Positions 1-5,801 of a DNA stretch of 6,485 bases are shown here, one piece after another. Below the pieces are notes generated by a model. It worked only from the letters and a program-made list of their open reading frames with translations, was not told the DNA's origin and ran no database searches. The stretch spans positions 1 to 6,485 of the forward strand of contig CALHWR010000209.1 of the NCBI GenBank assembly GCA_938036665.1, written 5' to 3'. Positions within the stretch are counted from its first letter, which is position 1. Every line of letters starts with the position of its first letter. The translations under genes and the position numbers were made by a program. The DNA is from an uncultured Collinsella sp. GTDB taxonomy: Bacteria; Actinomycetota; Coriobacteriia; Coriobacteriales; Coriobacteriaceae.

Positions 1-1
1 T

Positions 2-325
2 CCTACGGACTGGGCCGACCTGCAGGCGTTTTACACCTCGATCATGGACATGAGCAGCCACGGGTGCGTCTCTTTGAGTGACGCAGCGACGTGGTTTGGC
101 ATCGAGTTCGACGAGTCGACGGGTCACGCCCACAGCGCCCTAGCCGATGCGCGCGTGACCGCCAAGCTGCTCAAGCAGATGATGGACGGGGACTACCGCG
201 TGAGCCCGCGCGCCCAGGAGGTCCGTCAACGGTGGGGGATGGGCGAGCGAGCTCAGACGCGCCTTTCCAGCAAGTGCTCCGAGCTGGGCGACCTGCTGCT
301 GAAGCTGAAGGCGGAGGGGAGGTAG
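2..325 (+). CDS. C-terminal part of a DEDDh-family 3'-5' exonuclease domain protein (partial, start outside window)
   Basis: The reading frame is open from the first complete codon at position 2 to the TAG at 323-325, so the window holds the last 107 codons of a longer gene. The piece GHAHSALADARVTAKLLKQM contains H-x4-D (HSALAD), the last catalytic motif of DEDDh exonucleases such as DnaQ, the DNA polymerase III proofreading subunit. The earlier DxE motif and middle Asp would lie upstream and cannot be checked. Just before it, a 'LSDAATWFGIEFDES' stretch matches the helix and loop that usually precede this motif. About 45 charged residues follow the domain, with no recognisable fold. The likely role is removal of nucleotides from DNA or RNA 3' ends; the substrate is unknown. 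The ATG at 44 is internal and is not taken as the start. One sampled stretch (181-240) is 72% GC, clearly higher than the hsd genes. Family assignment is fairly safe; the exact protein is not. Confidence 0.72.
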   Translation, partial: PTDWADLQAFYTSIMDMSSHGCVSLSDAATWFGIEFDESTGHAHSALADARVTAKLLKQMMDGDYRVSPRAQEVRQRWGMGERAQTRLSSKCSELGDLLLKLKAEGR

Positions 326-367
326 GCGGCGTTAGCTGTCTGCATGGCGCGTGCCTGTCGCGTATCG

Positions 368-1603
368 CTACTCTTCCTGCTGCTTGGCAGGTAAGATGTA
401 GACGTTCTCGGCGTCCACGGCAATCTGCGTGGGATGGTTGTAGAGGGTGTCGATCTCCTTTACGCTCTGCTTGAACGGCGTGACGTCGGGTGTCTTTGCC
501 TGATGGAGCTTCTCGATGAGTTTCTCGGATTGCCTGTCGTTGAACTCTCCGATGCTCTCTCCTGCGCCTTCGAGCGCCTCGTCGATGAGTGTATGGTCGC
601 CTATGGGGGTCTTTGCGATGGCGTGACCGAGCAATTTGCCCGCGGACGCGATGCCGCCCAGCAGTGCCGCATCGACGGTGTCGGCAGTTCCCGCCTCGAG
701 GGCGTCGTAACACTCGGTGTAGAGCTCGCGATACGCAATCGAATCGGCCTCGATCTTCGCGGTGGCGTCTGCGAGCTTTGCGGGCTCGAAGTTCTGGGCG
801 AGCATGGGTTCGAGGAACAGCGAGAACGCGTGGATGTAGGTGGCGAGCTGGCAGTCTTTGAGGTAGTCGAGCACCTTGTCGAGGCGTCTGCTCAAGCCGT
901 CTCGCACCTCGATGAACCCTTTCTTTTTCAGATCCGCATGCGCCTGCGAGCGGAAGTGCTCTATGTCCTGCTCGGAGGCATGCATGATGTCGATTACCTT
1001 CATATGGGCGCTAGTCATTTCGATGGCGTTGTCGTAGTAGAGACCGTAGCTGTTGAGGATGTCTGCAAGTGTCTTGAGGTTGCCGCGCATGTTGGCCTTG
1101 TCGCGCTGGCGCATATAGCCGAACATTTCGTCGACGGACTCCTGGATGGAGTCGAGCTTTTGGTTTATCTGCGCGATTGCGGCTGCCATGAACAGCGACG
1201 TCGGGTCGTAGGGCGCTTGCGTGACACTTGTGGCGATGTCGCCCTCGACTACGTGGAAGCGTGCCTGCCCGAAACCTTTGGCCGCATCGCGGTAGGATCC
1301 CATGAGGCCGCTGCCGTCCTTGAACGATTGGAGTATCGACGGGTCAAGCGGATTGCCAAACTTATCGGTTGCCTGGAGCAGCATAGGCACGCTCACCGTA
1401 TTGGTGACAGTGCGGAATGTCGAGGGGAGTGAGGCGAGCGCTATGCCGAGCTGGGGGACTCGTTCGAGCGGGAGCTTGATGGCGCCGGAGACGTCCGCCC
1501 GCTCCTGAGTGAGCGCGAGGTGGATTTTGGTGGATGCGAGCTGTTTTGCCACGAGTTCCTCTCGGCTGCCGTCCGTCGAGGGTTTGATCTCGTTGTCTGC
1601 CAT
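368..1603 (-). CDS. Hypothetical protein, 411 residues, with a coiled-coil-like segment and a Gly/Ala-rich hydrophobic stretch
   Basis: I do not recognise this protein with confidence. The start at 1603 (MADNEIKPS...) is preferred over the in-frame ATG at 1639 because AAGGAG sits six bases before it, while the 1639 start has only a weak GGTGAG. Residues about 141-171 (AAIAQINQKLDSIQESVDEM and on) have hydrophobic residues spaced like a short coiled coil. Residues about 312-335 (AALLGGIASAGKLLGHAIAK) form a small-residue hydrophobic stretch that could be a buried helix or a membrane-touching one. It is too short and too interrupted by Lys and His for a clear membrane span. No signal peptide and no catalytic motif are visible. 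The rest looks mostly helical and charged. The gene is divergent from the hsd operon and converges on the exonuclease gene, so it is probably a single-gene transcript. Its position beside a restriction system makes a defence or accessory role possible, but nothing in the sequence proves it. Confidence 0.8.
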   Translation of the reverse strand: MADNEIKPSTDGSREELVAKQLASTKIHLALTQERADVSGAIKLPLERVPQLGIALASLPSTFRTVTNTVSVPMLLQATDKFGNPLDPSILQSFKDGSGLMGSYRDAAKGFGQARFHVVEGDIATSVTQAPYDPTSLFMAAAIAQINQKLDSIQESVDEMFGYMRQRDKANMRGNLKTLADILNSYGLYYDNAIEMTSAHMKVIDIMHASEQDIEHFRSQAHADLKKKGFIEVRDGLSRRLDKVLDYLKDCQLATYIHAFSLFLEPMLAQNFEPAKLADATAKIEADSIAYRELYTECYDALEAGTADTVDAALLGGIASAGKLLGHAIAKTPIGDHTLIDEALEGAGESIGEFNDRQSEKLIEKLHQAKTPDVTPFKQSVKEIDTLYNHPTQIAVDAENVYILPAKQQEE

Positions 1604-1609
1604 AGCGTG

Positions 1610-1615
1610 CTCCTT
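1610..1615 (-). promoter_or_regulatory. Ribosome binding site deciding the start of the 411-residue protein
   Basis: On the - strand the sequence reads AAGGAG, then six bases (CACGCT), then ATG. This is a near-ideal Shine-Dalgarno sequence and spacing. It lies inside the 12-codon extension that the upstream ATG at 1639 would add, which argues that translation begins at 1603. Confidence 0.75.
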
Positions 1616-1786
1616 GCTTACGTTAATAGTCGCGGGCATTATCTCACCGTTGTGTGACCTGCTGGGACGGGACGGATTAGCGGTAGCACGAGGCCGATTG
1701 ACGGTCGAGGCACATCAACCTTAAGGACTTTCCTGCGGACGCTCATGTGACAAATCTGCCGTATGTAGATAAGCAATAAGTCAATG

Positions 1787-1822
1787 GCCCCGGGAATGAC
1801 CTCTGACTCAAGTCAACGGGGC
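1787..1822. repeat. Imperfect hairpin in the hsdR upstream region
   Basis: GCCCCG (1787-1792) can pair with CGGGGC (1817-1822). Inside the 24-base interval, TGACT (1804-1808) and AGTCA (1811-1815) can form a second small stem. A T-rich stretch, CATTTTGCTTTCTTT, follows on the + strand. The shape resembles a terminator, but no gene reads into it from the left on the + strand, so it is more likely part of a mobile-element end or a regulatory structure. Pairing was done by eye and no folding energy was calculated. Confidence 0.45.
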
Positions 1823-1867
1823 TCATTTTGCTTTCTTTGGAGCTTTCTCACGGGGCTGACTTTACTT
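1816..1867 (+). repeat. Two 18-base direct repeats, possible insertion-sequence end remnant
   Basis: The copies are at 1816-1833 and 1850-1867, offset by 34 bases. They share the core ACGGGGCT-n-A-y-TTT-n-CTT and agree at 15 of 18 positions. A related sequence in the opposite orientation lies near 1771-1792 (CGGGGC followed by CATTGACTTATTGCT when read on the - strand). Short spaced repeats of this sort are a known feature of IS21-family termini, where the transposase binds. No transposase gene or fragment is in the window, so this is an inference; a regulatory repeat is the main alternative. Confidence 0.4.
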
Positions 1868-1885
1868 CGTCTCATTTCGTATAAA
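1856..1885 (+). promoter_or_regulatory. Candidate sigma-70-type promoter for the hsdRMS operon
   Basis: CTGACT (1856-1861; four of six matches to TTGACA) is followed after 18 bases by TATAAA (1880-1885; five of six matches to TATAAT). It points toward hsdR, whose ATG is 87 bases past the end of the -10 element. The -35 element falls inside the second 18-base repeat, so if the repeat is an insertion-sequence end, that end may supply half of the promoter. The call rests on sequence match alone. Confidence 0.4.
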
Positions 1886-1894
1886 GCAGCTGCT
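1885..1894. repeat. 10-bp perfect palindrome AGCAGCTGCT, with AGCAGCTG repeated at 1934-1941
   Basis: The palindrome starts at the last base of the candidate -10 hexamer. Eight of its bases recur 49 bases downstream, so the two copies bracket the A+T-rich stretch before hsdR. Such an arrangement could serve as a repressor site, but short palindromes arise by chance and no regulator gene is in the window. Confidence 0.25.
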
Positions 1895-1908
1895 AGATTG
1901 CATAGTGA

Positions 1909-1917
1909 TGATAAAAT
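1909..1917 (+). promoter_or_regulatory. Candidate extended -10 promoter element upstream of hsdR
   Basis: TGATAAAAT fits the TGn-TATAAT extended -10 pattern with one mismatch in the hexamer. No good -35 hexamer lies 17 bases upstream (GCTGCT at 1889-1894). It is an alternative or second promoter to the one at 1856-1885; A+T richness here makes a chance match fairly likely. Confidence 0.3.
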
Positions 1918-1972
1918 TAATCAATTCAACATCAGCAGCTGTCGCTTTGCGCGATGAGGGGTTCCGAGACGT

Positions 1973-4303
1973 ATGAACGAGTCTGATACACGGCTTAAGC
2001 TCATCGATCCTGCGATTATGAAGTCGTGGGATCGCAACACCCAAGTCTTCACTGAGTATTTCTTTACCAGTGGCGAGATTGTCGTGCGCGGAAGCATGGT
2101 CTCCCGCAAAGACAAAAAGAAGGCGGACTACCTTCTTATGTACGCTCCCGGTATCCCAATCGCAATCGTCGAAGCCAAGGATACGGACCACACCGTTGAT
2201 GCCGGTCTCCAACAGGGGATGGGATATGCCCAGCTGCTCGATATTCCGTTTGCGTACAGCTCAAACGGAAAGGGTTTTGTTGAACACGATTTTCTTACCG
2301 GGAAAGAGCGCACTTTTGCCATGGACGAGTTCCCCACTCCGGCGGAACTCTGGACACGGTACTCAAAAGCTAAGGGGCTTGAGCATCCGTATAGCCAGGA
2401 GATTGTGACCGCTCCGTATTACCAGGAGCACGGCGGCAATCATCCTCGCTACTATCAGTGCATCGCCATTAATCGTACGCTTGAAGCTATTGCGCGAGGC
2501 AAGAATCGCATCTTGCTTGTTATGGCGACGGGAACGGGAAAGACTTTTACGGCCTTTCAAATCGTTCATCGCTTGCGACAGACTACCGAGGTTCGTGAGG
2601 TTCTCTATCTGGCGGACCGCAATATTCTTGTCGATCAGACCATAGACGGCGATTTCAAGCCTCTCAAGAGGGTTACAACCAAGGTCGTAGGTCGAAAGCT
2701 CGATTCTGCTTACGAGGTCTATTTCTCGCTCTACCAACAGCTTGTTGGTGAAAACGGTGAGGAAATATTCCGCGAGTTCGACGCGGAATTCTTCGACTTG
2801 ATTATCGTCGACGAGTGCCATCGCGGAAGCGCCGCGGCGGACTCTGCATGGCGTAAGGTACTCGAGTATTTCAATTGCGCAATTCAAATCGGAATGACGG
2901 CCACGCCAAAAGAGACTGAAGAGGTTTCAAACATTACCTACTTCGGCGAACCTGTCTATACCTACTCCCTTAAACAGGGTATCGAGGATGGCTTTCTTGC
3001 CCCGTATAAAGTTATTCGCCCTAAGCTGAACGTCGACATTTACGGATACCGTACTGAGGAAGGCACCGTAGATGATCGCGGTGAAGCTCTGCCCAAACGT
3101 GTTTTCGAGAAGCAGGACTTCGACAGCGAGATCGTCATCAAAGAGCGCTACGAGGAAGTTGCCAAGCGGATAACTCAATTTCTAAAGGAGACGGATCGTT
3201 ACTCCAAGACCATAGTCTTTTGCGTTGACATCGAGCATGCCGAAAACATGCGACGTGCCCTTGTAAACGAGAACGCCGATATCGTAAGAGATCACCCCAC
3301 CTATATCATGAAGATTACGGGCGACGACAGGGAAGGTAAGGCTCAGTTAGATAACTTCATCGACCCCGACGAGAAATACCCGACCATCGTTACGACTTCG
3401 AAGCTTCTCACCACTGGCGTTAATTGCAAGACGTGTAAGGTGGTCGTGCTCGACAACAAGTTCGGTGAGCACGGAATGACGGAGTTCAAGCAGATTATCG
3501 GCCGCGGAACCCGTATCTGTGAGGACTACGACAAACTCTATTTCACTATCCTCGATTTTCGTGACGCATCGCGTTTGTTCGCAGATCCCGAGTTCGATGG
3601 TGAGCCTGTTGTTGTGTTTGAGCCTAAACCGGGTGACCCCATTGCAGACCCGGGTCCCGGCGGCAATGGCGGCAGACCCGTCCCGCCTCCGCCTCCGATC
3701 GTAGACCCACCCGTATTGCCGCCGGACGATTCGTCCTCCCATGTGAAATATCACGTTCATGGGGCCGACGTCTATGTAGTGTCGGAGATGGTGCAGTATT
3801 ACTCCTCCGATGGCCTTCTTGTAACTGAGAGCCTTAAGGACTATACGCGAAAAAACATCCTTGGCGAATACGACACTCTTGACCACTTCCTAGCGGCGTG
3901 GAGCTCCGAACATAAGAAGCAGGCGATTATCGATGAGCTGCGCGCTCATGGCGTATTTCTAGATGAGCTGCGGCGCGAGACTGGCCAGGAGCAAATGAGC
4001 GACTTTGACCTCATCTGCCATATTGCTTACGACCAGAGGCCTCTTACGCGCAGCGAGAGGGCCAATAGTGTCAAGAAAAAGGGCGTGCTCTATGAGTATG
4101 CCGGCGTCGCGCGTGAGGTCCTTGAAGCGCTTCTCGACAAATATGCGACGTCGAACCTCGTAGACTTGGACGATACCCATGTCCTCGACCTCGAGGAATT
4201 CCGTCGGTTTGGCAGCCCTATGAAGATCGTCGCCGCATTCGGCGGCAAACAGCAGTACATTCAGGCAGCCCAGATGCTCGAGGACGAGCTCTACATCGCA
4301 TAG
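1973..4303 (+). CDS. hsdR: Type I restriction enzyme, restriction/translocase subunit R (EcoEI/EcoAI-like, type IB)
   Basis: This 776-residue subunit drives ATP-dependent DNA translocation and cleavage of unmethylated DNA in complex with HsdM and HsdS. The N-terminal nuclease domain shows D52, then E67-x-K69 (IVEAK), and Q81-x3-Y85, the motifs of the type I and RecB-like nuclease fold. The superfamily 2 helicase motor follows: Walker A ATGTGKT 185-191, DECH 280-283, MTATP 308-312, KTIVFC 412-417, the TTGVN region 480-484 and QIIGRGTR 507-514. A Pro/Gly-rich linker at about 551-585 (with five consecutive prolines) leads to a C-terminal domain at about 590-776 of the EcoEI R C-terminal type, which contacts the methylase core. 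The start is fixed by an in-frame TGA at 1955-1957 and a family-typical opening, MNESDTRLKLIDPA; GAGGGG (1956-1961) is a rather distant ribosome binding site, 11 bases away. Length and motifs indicate an intact protein. It is the first gene of the operon, 19 bases before hsdM. Confidence 0.97.
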   Translation: MNESDTRLKLIDPAIMKSWDRNTQVFTEYFFTSGEIVVRGSMVSRKDKKKADYLLMYAPGIPIAIVEAKDTDHTVDAGLQQGMGYAQLLDIPFAYSSNGKGFVEHDFLTGKERTFAMDEFPTPAELWTRYSKAKGLEHPYSQEIVTAPYYQEHGGNHPRYYQCIAINRTLEAIARGKNRILLVMATGTGKTFTAFQIVHRLRQTTEVREVLYLADRNILVDQTIDGDFKPLKRVTTKVVGRKLDSAYEVYFSLYQQLVGENGEEIFREFDAEFFDLIIVDECHRGSAAADSAWRKVLEYFNCAIQIGMTATPKETEEVSNITYFGEPVYTYSLKQGIEDGFLAPYKVIRPKLNVDIYGYRTEEGTVDDRGEALPKRVFEKQDFDSEIVIKERYEEVAKRITQFLKETDRYSKTIVFCVDIEHAENMRRALVNENADIVRDHPTYIMKITGDDREGKAQLDNFIDPDEKYPTIVTTSKLLTTGVNCKTCKVVVLDNKFGEHGMTEFKQIIGRGTRICEDYDKLYFTILDFRDASRLFADPEFDGEPVVVFEPKPGDPIADPGPGGNGGRPVPPPPPIVDPPVLPPDDSSSHVKYHVHGADVYVVSEMVQYYSSDGLLVTESLKDYTRKNILGEYDTLDHFLAAWSSEHKKQAIIDELRAHGVFLDELRRETGQEQMSDFDLICHIAYDQRPLTRSERANSVKKKGVLYEYAGVAREVLEALLDKYATSNLVDLDDTHVLDLEEFRRFGSPMKIVAAFGGKQQYIQAAQMLEDELYIA

Positions 4304-4322
4304 AGAAAGGTAACGATAGCAA

Positions 4323-5801
4323 ATGGCACTGGGATCTCTTGTAAAGACCCTGCAGAACATCATGCGTAAAGACGCCGGCATCAATGGCGATGCACAGCGC
4401 ATCGAGCAAATGACCTGGCTTTTCTTCCTCAAGATTTACGATGCTAAGGAGCAGGAGTGGGAGTTTCACGATGACTCCTATCAATCCATCATCCCCGAGC
4501 GTCTGCGCTGGCACAGCTGGGCGCATGATGCGAAGGACGGCAAGGCGCTTACCGGCGATGAACTCCTCGATTTTGTAAACAACGATCTCTTCAAGACTCT
4601 CGAGAGCTTAGAGCTTGCACCTGAGGCACCCCTGTGTCACGTCGTCGTTAAGGCAGCCTTTACTGACGCTAACAACTACATGAAAGATGGCATCCTGCTT
4701 CGTCAGGTCGTCAATGAGATTGACGAGGCGGTTGACTTTACCGAGTACAAAGAGCGCCACGCTTTCGGCGAAATTTACGAGACCATCCTTAAAGACTTGC
4801 AGTCCGCGGGCAATGCCGGTGAGTTTTACACGCCCCGAGCGGTGACCGACTTTATGGCCCGAGCACTTGCGCCCAAGCTCGGTGAGACCGTGGCTGACTT
4901 TGCTTGCGGCACAGGCGGCTTTTTGACGAGCGCCCTCAACATCCTCCGCGACCAGATAGAGACTCCGGCTGATCGCGTGACCTACACGAGCTCGGTTTAT
5001 GGCATCGAGAAGAAACAACTGCCCTATCTGTTGTGCATAACCAACATGCTGCTACACGACATCGACAACCCCAAGGTCTTTCACGATAACTCGCTTGAAA
5101 AAGATGTTCGCGAATGGAAGCACAAGCCTGATGGCCAGTTTGATGTCGTACTCATGAATCCCCCCTATGGAGGATCTGAAAGCGCGTCAGTGCAAAACAA
5201 CTTCCCTGTTGCGCTCCGTAGCTCCGAAACTGCGGATCTATTCCTTGGACTCATCCTTTATCGTCTTAAGCGAGGCGGCCGAGCTGCTGTCATCATTCCG
5301 GATGGCTTTCTCTTTGGCCAGGATAGCGCGAAGACGGAGATCAAGCGTCGCCTGCTTGAGGACATGAACCTGCATACTGTTTTGCGCCTTCCGCAGAGCG
5401 TTTTCGCTCCCTACACGAGCATCACTACCAACGTTCTGTTCTTCGATAATTCCGGGGCTTCTGAGGGCGTCTGGTTCTATCGCATGGATATGCCCGAGGG
5501 ATATAAGCACTTTTCTAAGACTAAGCCCATTAGGCTCGAACATTTTGCACCTGTAAAGGAATGGTGGGAGAACCGTCGAGATATCGAGGAAGACGGTAAT
5601 CCCAAGTCAAAGTTCTATACAGTCGACGAGTTGCGAGACGGCGGCTTCAATCTTGATTTGTGCGGCTATCCGCACGAGGAAGAAGAGATTTTGCCGCCCG
5701 ACGAGCTGATTAGGAGCTACAAAGAAGAGCGCGCTAAGCTCGATGCCGAGATTGACCAGAAGTTGGCTCGAATTTGCGAGATTCTTGGGATTGAGGCGTA
5801 G
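4323..5801 (+). CDS. hsdM: Type I restriction-modification methyltransferase subunit M (N6-adenine)
   Basis: This 492-residue protein transfers a methyl group from S-adenosylmethionine to the N6 of adenine in the recognition sequence chosen by HsdS, marking host DNA as self and forming the core of the restriction complex. Residues about 5-135 form the helical HsdM N-terminal domain (QRIEQMTWLFFLKIYDAKEQ). The catalytic N6 adenine-specific DNA methylase domain follows: EFYTPR at 167-172, the SAM-binding motif DFACGTGGF at 192-200, and the catalytic motif NPPYGG at 279-284. Length is typical for the family and no key residue is missing. The start ATG is 19 bases after the hsdR stop, with only a weak AAAGGT 11 bases before it, so it may depend partly on translation of hsdR. 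The next gene starts on the base after this stop codon. Confidence 0.97.
   Translation: MALGSLVKTLQNIMRKDAGINGDAQRIEQMTWLFFLKIYDAKEQEWEFHDDSYQSIIPERLRWHSWAHDAKDGKALTGDELLDFVNNDLFKTLESLELAPEAPLCHVVVKAAFTDANNYMKDGILLRQVVNEIDEAVDFTEYKERHAFGEIYETILKDLQSAGNAGEFYTPRAVTDFMARALAPKLGETVADFACGTGGFLTSALNILRDQIETPADRVTYTSSVYGIEKKQLPYLLCITNMLLHDIDNPKVFHDNSLEKDVREWKHKPDGQFDVVLMNPPYGGSESASVQNNFPVALRSSETADLFLGLILYRLKRGGRAAVIIPDGFLFGQDSAKTEIKRRLLEDMNLHTVLRLPQSVFAPYTSITTNVLFFDNSGASEGVWFYRMDMPEGYKHFSKTKPIRLEHFAPVKEWWENRRDIEEDGNPKSKFYTVDELRDGGFNLDLCGYPHEEEEILPPDELIRSYKEERAKLDAEIDQKLARICEILGIEA
5793..5796 (+). promoter_or_regulatory. Ribosome binding site for hsdS inside the end of hsdM
   Basis: GAGG lies five bases before the hsdS ATG and overlaps the codons for the last residues of HsdM (Glu-Ala). 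The stop and start are directly joined as TAGATG. This supports coupled translation, with ribosomes finishing hsdM able to restart on hsdS. Confidence 0.6.

Larger units (their letters stand above)
1604..1972. other. Intergenic region between divergent genes (369 bp)
   Basis: No convincing gene is present; short open frames here lack a ribosome binding site or a plausible protein. The left half (about 1640-1780) shows nothing I can name, and no clear promoter for the leftward gene is visible in it. The right half holds an imperfect hairpin (1787-1822), two 18-base direct repeats (1816-1867), candidate promoter elements (1856-1885 and 1909-1917) and a short palindrome repeated in part (1885-1894 and 1934-1941). 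The last 100 bases are visibly A+T-rich, as expected for a promoter region in front of hsdR. Confidence 0.7.

Noticed and set aside
326..367. Bidirectional terminator between the convergent exonuclease and unknown genes
   Set aside because: In the 42 bases I found no stem longer than about three or four pairs and no T tract.
434..1432. Long open frame (332 codons) on the + strand opposite the 411-residue protein gene
   Set aside because: It lies wholly antisense to a gene with a strong ribosome binding site, and its translation is an odd Val/Leu/Cys/Glu-rich sequence with no recognisable domain. It is best explained as a shadow of the - strand codons.
1604..1639. Upstream in-frame ATG at 1639 adding 12 residues (MPATINVSKEHA) to the unknown protein
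   Set aside because: It has only a weak ribosome binding site, while the ATG at 1603 has AAGGAG at ideal spacing, which itself lies within the extension.
1509..1724. 71-codon open frame on the + strand overlapping the start of the unknown gene
   Set aside because: It overlaps the divergent gene, has no plausible protein features and no clear ribosome binding site.
1787..1840. Hairpin followed by T-rich sequence read as a rho-independent terminator
   Set aside because: No + strand gene ends upstream of it: the neighbouring gene runs the other way from 1603. The stem is broken and the T tract is interrupted.
1862..2212. 116-codon open frame on the - strand across the hsdR start
   Set aside because: It covers the promoter region and the well-supported start of hsdR on the opposite strand, and its product resembles no known family.
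2363..2887. 174-codon open frame on the - strand inside hsdR, and similar ones at 3347-3886 and 3959-4432
   Set aside because: All are antisense to intact helicase and C-terminal domain coding sequence with conserved motifs; they are shadows.
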